Source: Ardenticatenaceae bacterium
Lineage (GTDB): Bacteria > Chloroflexota > Anaerolineae > Promineifilales > Promineifilaceae
Length of the DNA: 50,200 bases
NCBI GenBank assembly: GCA_011525915.1
Contig: WYBM01000067.1
Location: forward strand, 1-50,200
Reading direction: 5' to 3'
Shown here piece after piece: positions 32,701 to 42,930 of the stretch. The position numbers and the translations under genes are program-made. The number at the start of each line of letters is the position of its first letter. Within the stretch, counting starts at the first letter, position 1. The notes beneath the pieces were generated by a model, which worked only from the letters and a program-made list of their open reading frames with translations, did not search any database and was not told where the DNA came from.

Positions 32701-32771
32701 CATGTCCCACGGCCGTTGAGCAATAAATCAATGTCTGAGGCAGTTATGATACAGGGATGCATTATAGGCCG

Positions 32772-32784
32772 TATCGCATACAAT
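32772..32784 (+). repeat. 13-bp motif TATCGCATACAAT, left copy
   Basis: The same 13 bases occur at 46105-46117, on the other side of the defence genes. Both copies sit in similar AT-rich context (TTATA-GCCGTATCGC... and TTTAT-GCCATATCGC...). It may be a shared promoter element or the mark of cassette boundaries. Confidence 0.5.
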
Positions 32785-32803
32785 TGTCAAACCCGCTCCT
32801 GAA

Positions 32804-32832
32804 TTGTTTAAGATGCACAGCCCTAGTATAAT
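32804..32832 (+). promoter_or_regulatory. Strong sigma70-type promoter of the defence operon
   Basis: TTGTTT (32804-32809), a 17-base spacer, and the perfect -10 TATAAT (32827-32832). Transcription would start near 32839, leaving a leader of about 120 bases before the helicase start at 32960. Confidence 0.65.
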
Positions 32833-32959
32833 TTTCAAAGTCGTAATGATTTGTACTATAGTTTAAGACAGATTAACGTCGGTCAGAAATCATCACAAGT
32901 TAAGTTTCATACATAAGATCGAACTGGATAGACGTATGCACAAAGGAGCGAAGAGGTAA

Positions 32960-35900
32960 TTGCGCAAGGATTTTGCTTCACTTTTAAAGCCAGACAGCAT
33001 AATTCGTAGTCCTCTTTTCCCTGAGCCGGTAAAGCTCATTACTACTGTGCCTATGGGTGACAGCATCAAGCTAGTAGGTACCGGCCAAATCACCAACCAA
33101 ACTTACCAGCCTGTTCTCTCGCTTGACGAACTCGCCAATCTAGAAATCAGCCCTGAAGAGCAGCCATTCGATGGCAATGCCAACCGTTTTCGTCTTGGTG
33201 TTGAAGCACTGCGCTTAGGACTGGCATACGAATACGATCCCTACTTCGCCCTCTCCATCGCTCGCATTGACCCGCTACCCCACCAGCTTGAAGCCGTCTA
33301 CGACTACTTTATCAAAGCACCTCGCATACGCTTTTTGTTAGCTGATGATCCCGGCGCTGGTAAAACCATTATGGCCGGGCTGCTCATGCAGGAACTAAAA
33401 GCGCGTGGCCTCATCCAGCGTATCCTCATCATCACCCCGGCTAACCTTACTTTCCAATGGCAGCGCGAACTCAAGGATAAATTCCGACAATCATTTGAAG
33501 TGCTAAATGGACAGGTGCTACGAGCGCATTATGGTTCTAATCCCTGGCAAGAAAAAGACCAGGTTATCACCTCTATATCTTGGGTATCACGGGTGGAGGA
33601 TGCTCAAAACAGCTTGATACGCAGCCATTGGGATCTGATCATCGTGGATGAAGCCCACAAGATGAGTGCGTCCAGCCTCGACAAGAAGACGCTGGCTTAC
33701 AGGCTAGGTGAGCAACTGTCGGAGCGCACCGATCATTTCCTATTGATGACGGCGACGCCACACAAAGGCGACCCAAAACACTTTTCTTTATTCCTGAGAT
33801 TATTGGATGAGGATGTGTATGGAGATGTGGCCAGTTTGCAGGAAGCGATGCGGCGCAATGAAGCACCGTTTTATCTGCGCCGGGTGAAAGAGGCGTTGGT
33901 AACATTCCCCGAGCCGGAAACAGGTGAGGTCAGGAAACTGTTCACCAAGCGTGATGTTCGTACCGTAGATTTCCAGATTGATGATGAGGAGTGGGAGTTT
34001 TACGATACCCTGACCCAATTTGTTGAGGAACAATCTATTCGGGCCGCCGAGGATGGGACAGCACGTGGCCGGGCCATTGGTTTTACCATGGCTATGCTGC
34101 AACGTCGTTTTGCTTCCAGTGTGTATGCGGTACGGCGCACCTTGGAACGGATGAAGAATCGGCGGGAGAAGATTTTGGCTGACCCCGACAAGTACCGTCA
34201 CGAGCAAATCATGCGTCGTGTACCAGAGGATTTTGATGAGCTGCCAGAGACGGAACAAGAGGCTATTTTGGAAGAGTTGGAGGAAGTTGTCCTTTCGGTT
34301 GACCCTGAGGCCTTGCGTGAAGAAATTGTGCAGTTGGGTAAGCTGATTGGGCAAGCCAAGCAGTTGGAACTGCGGGAAATCGAATCTAAACTTATTCAGT
34401 TGAAGGAAACCATCACCAGAGAGGGGATATTTGACGACCCCAAGATGAAGCTGCTGGTGTTTACGGAGCATAAGGATACGCTGGATTATCTGGCGGGGGA
34501 TGGTAAGGACGGCCGTCCCTACGGCAAACTTCTCGAATGGGGCCTAACCATTACCCAGATTCATGGCAGCATGAAGATTGGTGACCGGGATACACCAGGC
34601 AGCCGTATCTATGCTGAGCGGGAATTCCGGGAGGATTGCCAGGTGATGGTCGCCACCGAAGCGGCTGGTGAAGGCATCAATCTGCAATTTTGCTGGTTTA
34701 TGATCAACTATGACATTCCCTGGAACCCGGTACGCCTGGAACAACGCATGGGGCGCATCCACCGCTATGGGCAGGAAAAAGATTGTCTCATCGTCAATTT
34801 TGTGGCCACTAACACGCGCGAAGGGCGGGTGATGCAAAAGCTGTTTGAGAGGGTGCGCCAGATTGAAAAAGACCTTGACCCCGACGGCATGGGCACGGTC
34901 TTTAATGTCTTGGGTGATATTTTCCCCTCCAACCAATTGGAACGCATGGTGCGGGAGATGTATGCCCGCAATCAGACGGAAGACCGTATCAAAGATCGCA
35001 TTGTGGCCGAGGTTGACCTGGAACGCTTCCAACGCATTACCCAATCTACGTTGGAAGGGCTGGCGCGACGGGAATTAAATTTGTCCTCGGTGATAGCCAA
35101 GTCCGCTGAGGCCAAAGAGCGGCGTTTGGTGCCGGAAGTGATTGAGGATTTCTTTGTCCAGGCCGCACCGCTGTCGGGCTTGATTCCCAAGCCACAGCGC
35201 AGTAACCGGCATATTTACCAAATTGGGCGTTTGCCGCGTGGCTTGCACAGCATCGGCCAATTATTGGAACCGCGTTTTGGCCAGTTGGGGCGTGAGTATA
35301 AGAACATTACTTTTGCCAAAGATCATTTGCAGGATGATGCCACGTTGGAGTGGGTGACGCCAGGGCATCCGCTGTTTGAAGCGGTGCGGGCGGACTTGGG
35401 GCAGCAGGCGCAAAGCGATCTGGAAAAAGGTGCCATTTTCTACGATTTGAACCGGACCGAGCCAAGTTGTCTGGACGTCTTTGGAGCGCGGATTCAAGAC
35501 GGCCGTGGCCGTGCCTTGCATGAACGCCTGTTTGTGGTGGAGACGACGGCCGTTGGCGAAACAACCGTGCGCCAACCCACCATCTTCCTCGATTTAATCC
35601 CTGTACCTGATGGCGTGAAGCCACCAACCAATAGCCAGCCACCCGATTTACAACAAGCCGAACAACGGCTAGTGACAGAAAAGCTGAATGATTTTCTGGC
35701 CGAAGTCCGGGCAGAACGGGAGAAAGAGATTCAGACGGTGAACAGACATATGGAAATCAGCTTGAAAGAGTTGATTGACCGCCAAAATATGCGCCTGGCC
35801 GAACTGATTATTCGTCAAGACAATGGCGAAGAAGACCCGCTGCTGCCCGCTAATGTGAAGCGGGAGACAGATCGGCTAGACGAACTGTTGGCGCGGCGGG

Positions 35901-37063
35901 ATCGGCGGCGCATTGAATTGCAGCAGGAACGCCATTGTTCAATTGCCCAGATTCGGCACTATGGCCGTGCCTGGGTGCTGCCCCATCCCGACCGGGATAA
36001 GCCTAACATAGTGCCAATGGTGCGTGATGAGAATATTGAACGCATCGCTGTGCAAGAGGCCATTCGCTATGAAGAGGCGCGGGGTTGGCAGGTGAGCAGT
36101 GTAGAAGCTGAGAACAAAGGCTATGACCTACTTTCCCAGAACCCGCGTAACCCAATCGAAGTACGTTACATTGAGGTCAAGGGACGGGCGCATGTCGGTC
36201 TTATTTCTTTGAGCAGCCATGAATATGGGACAGCCTACCGGCTCAAGGATGATTACTGGCTCTATGTGGTGTTCAATTGTGCCACCGTGCCAGAATTATA
36301 TGCCATTCAAGACCCCATTCGCCTGCGGTGGGAGCCAATGCAGGAAGTGATCCAGTACCGAGTGGATGCGGAAACGATTCTGGATACAGCGACCGCCCAA
36401 GAACCTCAATCTTTAGATGAAGTAGCACTGGCTTTTCAAACGGCCTGGCAAAGCCGCCTGACTGACATCGGTAAATACAACATTTTGGTGGAAGGTCTGA
36501 GCGACAAAGTTTATCTGGAATTGGCTGCCCAGAAGTATCAAGAGGCACAGGGCGTTGATTTGATGGAAGGGGGACAATTGCGAATTATAGCCGGGCGCGG
36601 CACGAAAAATATGGCGCCGGATTTCGGGCTCTTGCAATTGCTTGAAGGACAAGGCTTCAAGTTTGTGGCTTTGCTGGATGGGGATGAACCAGGGGCAGTA
36701 GCCGCGGAGGCGATGCATCGTTTTGGGGCGCAGAAAAATCGCCATTTCTTCCAGTTGGAACGACTTGATTACAAGGACAAGAGTGGTAAAAGTTGGGATG
36801 TGGAAATTGAAGATATGTTGCCCTGGCCGTTATTAGAAGGATTCATTACCCAATACCCGGAAGCGGTTGAGGAGCGGTTCCAAAGGGGCGGTGTGCAGAA
36901 AGTTGTCATTGTGGGTAAACCAGTAGAACGAGATGGGCAAGTATTTGATTTTAAGATGATGCTGACGGAATATGTGCGTCAGCAAGCCAATGCAGACGAT
37001 TTGATTGAATTCGCGAATCTATTATCGAAAGCGCGAAAGTGCATGGGTCTAAAAAGCTCGTAA
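32960..37063 (+). CDS. SNF2-family helicase fused to DUF3883 and a C-terminal TOPRIM domain
   Basis: A 1,367-residue protein. The helicase has Walker A in LLADDPGAGKT (127-136), motif II VDEAH (about 229), MTATPHKGD and motif VI LEQRMGRIHRYGQ (about 593). DUF3883 at about 1025-1090 has the PDDEXK-like signature GYDLLS...YIEVKGR. After about residue 1160 comes a TOPRIM-like domain: NILVEGLSDKVYL (catalytic Glu) and ALLDGDEPG (Asp-x-Asp), as in OLD-family nucleases. The protein should translocate on DNA and probably cut it. The TTG start is supported by GAAGAGG seven bases upstream. It is first in the defence operon; the next gene follows after 36 bases. The TOPRIM fusion is the unusual part. 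Confidence 0.85.
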   Translation: MRKDFASLLKPDSIIRSPLFPEPVKLITTVPMGDSIKLVGTGQITNQTYQPVLSLDELANLEISPEEQPFDGNANRFRLGVEALRLGLAYEYDPYFALSIARIDPLPHQLEAVYDYFIKAPRIRFLLADDPGAGKTIMAGLLMQELKARGLIQRILIITPANLTFQWQRELKDKFRQSFEVLNGQVLRAHYGSNPWQEKDQVITSISWVSRVEDAQNSLIRSHWDLIIVDEAHKMSASSLDKKTLAYRLGEQLSERTDHFLLMTATPHKGDPKHFSLFLRLLDEDVYGDVASLQEAMRRNEAPFYLRRVKEALVTFPEPETGEVRKLFTKRDVRTVDFQIDDEEWEFYDTLTQFVEEQSIRAAEDGTARGRAIGFTMAMLQRRFASSVYAVRRTLERMKNRREKILADPDKYRHEQIMRRVPEDFDELPETEQEAILEELEEVVLSVDPEALREEIVQLGKLIGQAKQLELREIESKLIQLKETITREGIFDDPKMKLLVFTEHKDTLDYLAGDGKDGRPYGKLLEWGLTITQIHGSMKIGDRDTPGSRIYAEREFREDCQVMVATEAAGEGINLQFCWFMINYDIPWNPVRLEQRMGRIHRYGQEKDCLIVNFVATNTREGRVMQKLFERVRQIEKDLDPDGMGTVFNVLGDIFPSNQLERMVREMYARNQTEDRIKDRIVAEVDLERFQRITQSTLEGLARRELNLSSVIAKSAEAKERRLVPEVIEDFFVQAAPLSGLIPKPQRSNRHIYQIGRLPRGLHSIGQLLEPRFGQLGREYKNITFAKDHLQDDATLEWVTPGHPLFEAVRADLGQQAQSDLEKGAIFYDLNRTEPSCLDVFGARIQDGRGRALHERLFVVETTAVGETTVRQPTIFLDLIPVPDGVKPPTNSQPPDLQQAEQRLVTEKLNDFLAEVRAEREKEIQTVNRHMEISLKELIDRQNMRLAELIIRQDNGEEDPLLPANVKRETDRLDELLARRDRRRIELQQERHCSIAQIRHYGRAWVLPHPDRDKPNIVPMVRDENIERIAVQEAIRYEEARGWQVSSVEAENKGYDLLSQNPRNPIEVRYIEVKGRAHVGLISLSSHEYGTAYRLKDDYWLYVVFNCATVPELYAIQDPIRLRWEPMQEVIQYRVDAETILDTATAQEPQSLDEVALAFQTAWQSRLTDIGKYNILVEGLSDKVYLELAAQKYQEAQGVDLMEGGQLRIIAGRGTKNMAPDFGLLQLLEGQGFKFVALLDGDEPGAVAAEAMHRFGAQKNRHFFQLERLDYKDKSGKSWDVEIEDMLPWPLLEGFITQYPEAVEERFQRGGVQKVVIVGKPVERDGQVFDFKMMLTEYVRQQANADDLIEFANLLSKARKCMGLKSS

Positions 37064-37099
37064 CCAGAGTGACAGCCTGCATGGAACCAGACAAAACCA

Positions 37100-38575
37100 A
37101 TGCCTGATTTACGAAATGCAATTCAGAACAAATATGGGCTACAGAGTCGTTTTCCCAATTATGGTGACTTGATTACTCGCGTCAACATCCTAGGATTCCG
37201 CTGTCATACAAATACCTTAGTTGAAATCAAGAGTCCAATTACCGCATTCTGTGGAATAAATGGGACAGGAAAATCTACATTATTGCAACTGGCAGCAACT
37301 GCCTATCAAAGCCCTGACAATGATAGTTTCCCTCACTTTAACATCAGTGATTTTATGGTTGTGGGCACATTAGACCCAACCCCATTTACTAATAACGCAA
37401 AAGTTGAATACCAGTATTGGCAGGAAGATCGTGACACCAAAACAATGACCCTCTCTCGTAATGATCATAGTAGCCGATGGAGTGGTTATGGGCGACGACC
37501 AAACCGAATTGTGTTTTTCACTGGCGTAGGACACTATCTACCCAAAATTGAGCAACGAGATTTTGTGGTTCAATATGCCAAGCACCTGGACATTTCCCAT
37601 ACTACACCGGTTTCCAATGAAGTAAGAACATGGACTTCTACTATTCTCTCTTGTAGGTATGATGAAATTGTTTCCAACACAGTTGATTACTCACGGAGCA
37701 CGAGTCATCGTATCGGGGAAGTTGTGTCGGCTAATCGGTATGGAGCCACCTATTCTGAGGCGCATATGGGATATGGTGAAGGGCGTACACTTTATCTCGT
37801 CAGTTCCATTGAAAAACTACCGCCCCAATCCTTAATCCTTCTCGAAGAGCCGGAAACATCTCTCCATCCAAGTGCCCAACATCAATTAGGAAAGTATTTG
37901 GTGGATGTCGTTAACCGTAAGGGACATCAGATCATGCTGACGACACATAGCATGTTCTTACTAACAGCTTTGCCGTCGCAGTCAATTGTGTATCTGAAAC
38001 GCACAACCGCTGGTATTGAACCTGTAAGAGATATAACCGCGGTAGAGATAAGAAGTCTGTTGGCTGATGGTCATGTAAAAGCACTCCATGTATTAGTGGA
38101 AGATAATTGTGCGCAAGCCATTCTACGAGCGATAATCCGACGCGCAGATCCTGACTTTTTGCGCGTTATTGAAATCCACTGTGGAGAAAGAGGCTTAAGC
38201 GCGGACACAATCGCCGTAACTGTACGTTCTCTGAAAGAAACAAAAATACCTATAGCGGGAGTGCGTGATGGAGATATGGCAGCAATAGCTAGGGATAATA
38301 TCTTCAAACTTCCTGGCAATTTACCTCCTGAAAGAGAGCTGTTTGCCCATCCGTTAGTAAGAGCACATATGGAAACAGCCTATGGCGTGAGGATGTTTGA
38401 TTTTGAAACGACAATTGTTGGTATTGATCATCACGATTGGTTTAGTTTTTTGGGTCAGCACGTCAATCATGATCCATCTGTTTTGTTGAATGAAGCCGCA
38501 CACATATACGCAAGTTCCTTGCCAGAAAACGAAATCACCACATTGATCAGACTGCTAAAGGAAGCAACTCAGTGA
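37100..38575 (+). CDS. OLD-like AAA/ABC-type ATPase with a C-terminal TOPRIM-like domain
   Basis: A 491-residue protein. The ATPase part has Walker A in CGINGTGKSTLL (about 53-60), a long insertion, then Walker B with ILLEEPETSLHPSAQ (about 250-264) and LTTHS. The C-terminal part has LVEDNCAQAIL and GVRDGDMA, matching the Glu and Asp-x-Asp positions of a TOPRIM fold. This architecture is that of the OLD nuclease family, known from phage exclusion. Its TGA overlaps the next start by 4 bases (GTGA), so it is coupled to the methyltransferase. It looks more AT-rich than the genes around it. Confidence 0.78.
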   Translation: MPDLRNAIQNKYGLQSRFPNYGDLITRVNILGFRCHTNTLVEIKSPITAFCGINGTGKSTLLQLAATAYQSPDNDSFPHFNISDFMVVGTLDPTPFTNNAKVEYQYWQEDRDTKTMTLSRNDHSSRWSGYGRRPNRIVFFTGVGHYLPKIEQRDFVVQYAKHLDISHTTPVSNEVRTWTSTILSCRYDEIVSNTVDYSRSTSHRIGEVVSANRYGATYSEAHMGYGEGRTLYLVSSIEKLPPQSLILLEEPETSLHPSAQHQLGKYLVDVVNRKGHQIMLTTHSMFLLTALPSQSIVYLKRTTAGIEPVRDITAVEIRSLLADGHVKALHVLVEDNCAQAILRAIIRRADPDFLRVIEIHCGERGLSADTIAVTVRSLKETKIPIAGVRDGDMAAIARDNIFKLPGNLPPERELFAHPLVRAHMETAYGVRMFDFETTIVGIDHHDWFSFLGQHVNHDPSVLLNEAAHIYASSLPENEITTLIRLLKEATQ

Positions 38576-41517
38576 TTAAAGATTATCCGAAAAGATTGAT
38601 AGAAGTAGACTTGCCAATTAAACGCATTTCCGTACATGCGCGGCGGGAGAAGAGTATCCGGCATGGGCATATTTCGACGCTGCATATTTGGTGGGCGCGG
38701 CGACCTTTGGCGGCCTGCCGGGCGGTGATTTGTGCGGCTTTGTGGCCGGACCCGGTTGATGAGCTTTGCCCACAGCCATTTCGGGTGGTAGCCACGCAGG
38801 TGATGAATGACTTTGCCCAACGGGCGATGGCTGACAAGACGATTGATGAAAAGGCATCAAAACTCTCTATGGGACGGTGGTCGGCTATGGTGAAGCAGCC
38901 ACTTGAAGCCGAAAACTCGCAGCATTGGAATGTGCTGCGCTTTGCTTTGCTGGATTTTATAGCTGATTTTGCTAATTGGGATAACAGCACCCACACAACT
39001 TACCTGGAGACGAGCAGGGCGTTAACACAGGCGGCGCATGAGGCATTGGGTGGTTTGCCGGGGACACGTCCATTGGTGGTAGACCCATTTGCCGGGGGTG
39101 GGACTATTCCGTTGGAGGCACTGCGAGTGGGGGCTGATGCCTTTGCCAGCGATCTGAACCCGGTGGCGGTGCTGTTGAACAAGGTAGTGTTGGAATACAT
39201 TCCCAAATATGGGCAACGGCTGGCAGATGAAGTGCTTAGGTGGGGAACCTGGGTGAAGGAGCAGGCTGAAAAAGAACTGGCCGAGTTTTATCCACAAGAT
39301 CCGGACGGAGCGACGCCAATTGCCTACCTATGGGCGCGGACGATTACGTGCGAAGGGCCAGGCTGTGGGGCAGAAGTGCCGCTGATGCGTTCGTTGTGGC
39401 TGGCAAAACGGGGCAAAGGGAGTGTGGCGTTGAAGCTGATCCCAAACCTGACTAAAAAGCGAGTAGATTTTGCGATTATTAAGGATGCAAAAGCGAAGGA
39501 TGCGGGCGAAGGAACGATAGCGCGGGGTTCGGTAACTTGCCCTTGCTGTGGATATACTACACCGGTTGAGTCGGTTCGGGAACAAATGAGCAAGCGCCGA
39601 GGTGGGGCGCGTGATGCACGCTTGTTTGCGATTGCGACCAGCCAGACCAATCAACAAGGACGTTCTTATCGTTTGCCAACCGAAAACGATTTAAGTGTGG
39701 CAAAATCCGCTGCATCTGAGTTAGAACGCCGTAAGGCCGCCCATACAGCTAACCTAAGTCTGGTTCCTGATGAACCTCTACCTCCTATAGGTACGTTAGG
39801 CTTCCGTGTTCAACGCTATGGCATGCAGGAATGGGGTGATTTGTTTACGCCACGGCAGGCCTTGGCACTAACAACGCTGGTGGATAAGGTACAGCAGGTA
39901 GGGGCAAAACTGGTGGGGGAATATGAGGATGGGTTGGAAATAGCCGTGCAGACATGCCTTGCTTTAGCCATTGACCGACAAGCTGACTATCTTTCTTCCC
40001 TTGTAATCTGGTCTAGCACAGGTGAATTTATTGCTCATACTTTTGGGAGACAGGCTTTACCTATCGTTTGGGAATGGCCAGAATGCAATTTGTGGGCTGA
40101 TGGTTCAGGCAATTGGGCTGGTGCAATTGATTGGATTAGACGAGCTATAGAATCCAATATCTCAGAACAAAAACATGTTGGTCACGCTGAACAATCATCT
40201 GCAACGAGACACCCTTTGCCTAATGATGTGGCGCAGGGGTTTTTTACAGATCCACCCTATTATGATGCTGTCCCATACGCAGATTTGTCGGACTTTTTTA
40301 TTGTCTGGCTGAAACGAAGTTTAGGGAATTTACACACAAACTTGTTTAATGAAACTTTAGCGCCGAAAATTGATGAATGTATCGTTGATCCAGTTAAAGG
40401 TAAAGATAAGTTGTATTTTGAGAATAGTATGGGCCAAGCAATGGTAGAAGGCCATCGCATACTTGCTCCTAATGGCATTGGTATAGTGGTGTTTGCTCAT
40501 AAGTCTACTGCCGGATGGGAGGCACAGTTGCAAGCAATGATTGAAGCGGGGTGGACGGTGACAGGTTCTTGGCCAATTGACACAGAAAGACCCGGTAGGT
40601 TGCGTGCTCAAGGATCAGCCGCATTAGCCTCCTCAGTTCACCTGGTCTGCCGCCCTCGTGAAACCAATGGTGTTGGCGATTGGCGGGATGTGCTGCAAGA
40701 ACTGCCTGGGCGCATTCATGCTTGGCTACCACGATTGGCCCAAGAAGGGGTGGTCGGTGCGGACGCCATCTTCGCCTGTCTTGGTCCGGCGCTTGAAATT
40801 TTCTCCCGTTATGCCCGTGTGGAAAAAGCTAGCGGTGAAATTATTACCTTAGGCGAATATCTGGAATATGTGTGGGGCGCAGTCTCCCGTGAGGCTCTCA
40901 ATATGGTCTTTGCCGGAGCAGACACAACTGGCTTTGAAGAAGATGCCCGACTCACGGCCATGTGGTTGTGGACTCTTTCCACCGATGACAATGAAAGTGA
41001 CAGCAGCCAGGTCGTCGCCAGTACCGGCTACACCCTGGAATATGATGCCGCCCGTAAAATTTCTCAGGGTCTTGGCGCTCATTTGGAGCAGCTTACTCAT
41101 CTGGTGAAAATCACGGGTAGCAATGCCCGCCTGCTGCCCGTCGCCGAACGCACCAAATACCTATTTGGCAAAGAGGGTGTTACCAGTGGCAGTAAAAGCC
41201 GTAAGCCAGCCTCTGGTATCCAGCAGCTTTCTCTGCTGGATCAACTCCCCGCCGAAGCCGCCTCTGAATGGCGGCTAGAGGAACAAGCCGTCGCCCAATT
41301 AGGCCGTACCATGCTGGATCGGGTGCATCAAGCCATGCTGCTCTTTGCCGCTGGCCATAGTGATGCCCTCAAAAGCTTCCTCGTCACCGATGGCATCGGC
41401 CAGGATGAAGGGTTCTGGCGGTTGGCGCAAGCCCTCTCTGCTCTCTATCCGGCCAGCACCGATGAAAAGCGTTGGGTGGATGGCATTTTGGCCCGCAAGA
41501 AGGGTTTAGGCTTTTAA
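38572..41517 (+). CDS. DUF1156 DNA methyltransferase
   Basis: A 981-residue protein with the DUF1156 start (PKRLIEVDLPIKRISVHARRE, HISTLHIWWARRPLAACRA). The SAM-binding motif VVDPFAGGGTIPLEA is at about 169-183 and the catalytic motif DPPYYD at 560-565, which indicates adenine- or cytosine-N4-type methylation. Two cysteine pairs (CEGPGC and CPCCGY) probably bind zinc and may read DNA. In defence loci such enzymes mark self DNA. The GTG start overlaps the upstream stop by 4 bases. The usual partner is the DUF499 ATPase, found two genes downstream. Confidence 0.88.
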   Translation: MIKDYPKRLIEVDLPIKRISVHARREKSIRHGHISTLHIWWARRPLAACRAVICAALWPDPVDELCPQPFRVVATQVMNDFAQRAMADKTIDEKASKLSMGRWSAMVKQPLEAENSQHWNVLRFALLDFIADFANWDNSTHTTYLETSRALTQAAHEALGGLPGTRPLVVDPFAGGGTIPLEALRVGADAFASDLNPVAVLLNKVVLEYIPKYGQRLADEVLRWGTWVKEQAEKELAEFYPQDPDGATPIAYLWARTITCEGPGCGAEVPLMRSLWLAKRGKGSVALKLIPNLTKKRVDFAIIKDAKAKDAGEGTIARGSVTCPCCGYTTPVESVREQMSKRRGGARDARLFAIATSQTNQQGRSYRLPTENDLSVAKSAASELERRKAAHTANLSLVPDEPLPPIGTLGFRVQRYGMQEWGDLFTPRQALALTTLVDKVQQVGAKLVGEYEDGLEIAVQTCLALAIDRQADYLSSLVIWSSTGEFIAHTFGRQALPIVWEWPECNLWADGSGNWAGAIDWIRRAIESNISEQKHVGHAEQSSATRHPLPNDVAQGFFTDPPYYDAVPYADLSDFFIVWLKRSLGNLHTNLFNETLAPKIDECIVDPVKGKDKLYFENSMGQAMVEGHRILAPNGIGIVVFAHKSTAGWEAQLQAMIEAGWTVTGSWPIDTERPGRLRAQGSAALASSVHLVCRPRETNGVGDWRDVLQELPGRIHAWLPRLAQEGVVGADAIFACLGPALEIFSRYARVEKASGEIITLGEYLEYVWGAVSREALNMVFAGADTTGFEEDARLTAMWLWTLSTDDNESDSSQVVASTGYTLEYDAARKISQGLGAHLEQLTHLVKITGSNARLLPVAERTKYLFGKEGVTSGSKSRKPASGIQQLSLLDQLPAEAASEWRLEEQAVAQLGRTMLDRVHQAMLLFAAGHSDALKSFLVTDGIGQDEGFWRLAQALSALYPASTDEKRWVDGILARKKGLGF

Positions 41518-41548
41518 GTTTTTCTAATTAAATTCCCCAGGAGGAATT

Positions 41549-42697
41549 ATGGATGTCTTATCAATACTTGGTTCATCCTTACTTGGTACTGCTACTGGAG
41601 AGATTGGTGCAAAATTGCTTGCCGATCTTATTCGTCGGGTATCTGAACAAGAGCAAGATGCTTCTGAAAGACTAGATCAAGCAAGAAGGGAATATCAAGA
41701 ATCCATTCTAAATGTTGATATTGCAACATCTCCCCTTGAACAAACTAGGAAAAATCTGCTCGCATCTTTAACAGAATTACAAGCAGAGGTAATGCTTACT
41801 GTTACAAGCACAGCTTTATTGATTAGATTGTTACCCCTATTGTATGAACAAACAATTGAGACTTATGAAGCAAGAACTGAACAAGATCTAAAATTTGTTG
41901 AACTTGGTCTTGGGCAAATTAAAGGGACACTTGGCCAATACAAAAGAATGCTCAAACATAGAAGATGGGCTCGTACCGGTGCGATTATTGTTACACTGAT
42001 TGCTCTATTCGGTTTGGTAGTCCTGATTTTCTTTGGCACTCAGCCTGGTGGCCCTAATGTTGATTATGTTCTTCCAGTAATTAGTGTTCCTTTACCAATT
42101 TTAATTTGGAGTGCTATTGGTAGTTTTACAGCAATGCTTTATCGGTTTAATCAATCGGGCGACATTGAATTACAAGACCCGCTGAGATGGTTATTTACAA
42201 GACCAATTACTGGTGTTGTTATGGGGGTAATTGCTTACTTTGTTTTAATGGTTGGATTTTTGTCTGTTGATCTAGAAACAGCCGAACAGTTAGGTTCCTC
42301 CGAAGTTATGTGGTTGGTTGCATTTATTGCTGGTTTTAGTGATCGATTTGCTGACAACATATTGAAAACCTTGGTTGGGCGATTTGGTGGAGATCCTAAT
42401 GATGAACTTGTAACCATGCAAACAATGCCCTCCTTTAGTTTCCAATCAATTGATTCTGCAATCAAAAGCCTTCCAATTATTGGAGATATGACCCAACAAA
42501 GGAGAGAGCAACGTAATCGCTCTGTCGCTTCGGCTGAATCTTCACAATCCACACCTGAATCCCAATCACAAGAATTTGCAGAAGAAATTTTCCCACAAGG
42601 ATTTGAATCAGGTGCAGAAGAATCCCAAAATACTGAAAGGAATAAAGAGAATACGATATCGAGAAATGAATCTGAACAAAACATAGATGAGAAATAA
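41549..42697 (+). CDS. Unknown four-helix membrane protein inside the defence operon
   Basis: A 382-residue protein with a long helical soluble part first (about 20-140), then membrane segments at about 144-170 (GAIIVTLIALFGLVVLIFFG), 178-203 (LPILIWSAIGSFTAMLY), 222-243 (GVVMGVIAYFVLMVGFL) and 254-275 (MWLVAFIAGFSDRFADNIL), and a polar acidic tail rich in Ser/Glu/Gln. It has AGGAGG before the ATG. Its base use is clearly AT-richer than the methyltransferase. It is not a standard part of DUF1156/DUF499 loci that I know, so it may be a membrane-acting effector or an inserted gene. Confidence 0.7.
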   Translation: MDVLSILGSSLLGTATGEIGAKLLADLIRRVSEQEQDASERLDQARREYQESILNVDIATSPLEQTRKNLLASLTELQAEVMLTVTSTALLIRLLPLLYEQTIETYEARTEQDLKFVELGLGQIKGTLGQYKRMLKHRRWARTGAIIVTLIALFGLVVLIFFGTQPGGPNVDYVLPVISVPLPILIWSAIGSFTAMLYRFNQSGDIELQDPLRWLFTRPITGVVMGVIAYFVLMVGFLSVDLETAEQLGSSEVMWLVAFIAGFSDRFADNILKTLVGRFGGDPNDELVTMQTMPSFSFQSIDSAIKSLPIIGDMTQQRREQRNRSVASAESSQSTPESQSQEFAEEIFPQGFESGAEESQNTERNKENTISRNESEQNIDEK

Positions 42698-42753
42698 CGA
42701 GCTGAAAAATCGAAGCGGGTTACCGGGCAGAAACGGAGCAAGGTCAGGCGCTG

Positions 42754-42918
42754 ATGCAGTTGTTGAGTGAGGATGTGGTTGGCACTTTGCCGTTGAATCA
42801 ACGATTCAACCTTGTGGGAGAAACGCTGCTGTTAGTGGGTAGTTATGAAGACTTTTCCGTATGGTTTTTTAAGTGGTGGCAGTTGGAGAAGAATACGGGA
42901 CGGATACGGCTGTTTTAG
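42754..42918 (+). CDS. Small ORF or gene remnant before the DUF499 gene
   Basis: A frame open from 42709 to the stop at 42918 encodes a protein-like chain ending VGSYEDFSVWFFKWWQLEKN...RIRLF. The first ATG is at 42754 (54 codons) and has no ribosome binding site. It may be a small protein or the 3' end of a gene cut by insertion of the membrane-protein gene. Confidence 0.35.
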   Translation: MQLLSEDVVGTLPLNQRFNLVGETLLLVGSYEDFSVWFFKWWQLEKNTGRIRLF

Positions 42919-42930
42919 GAGGAATAGACT

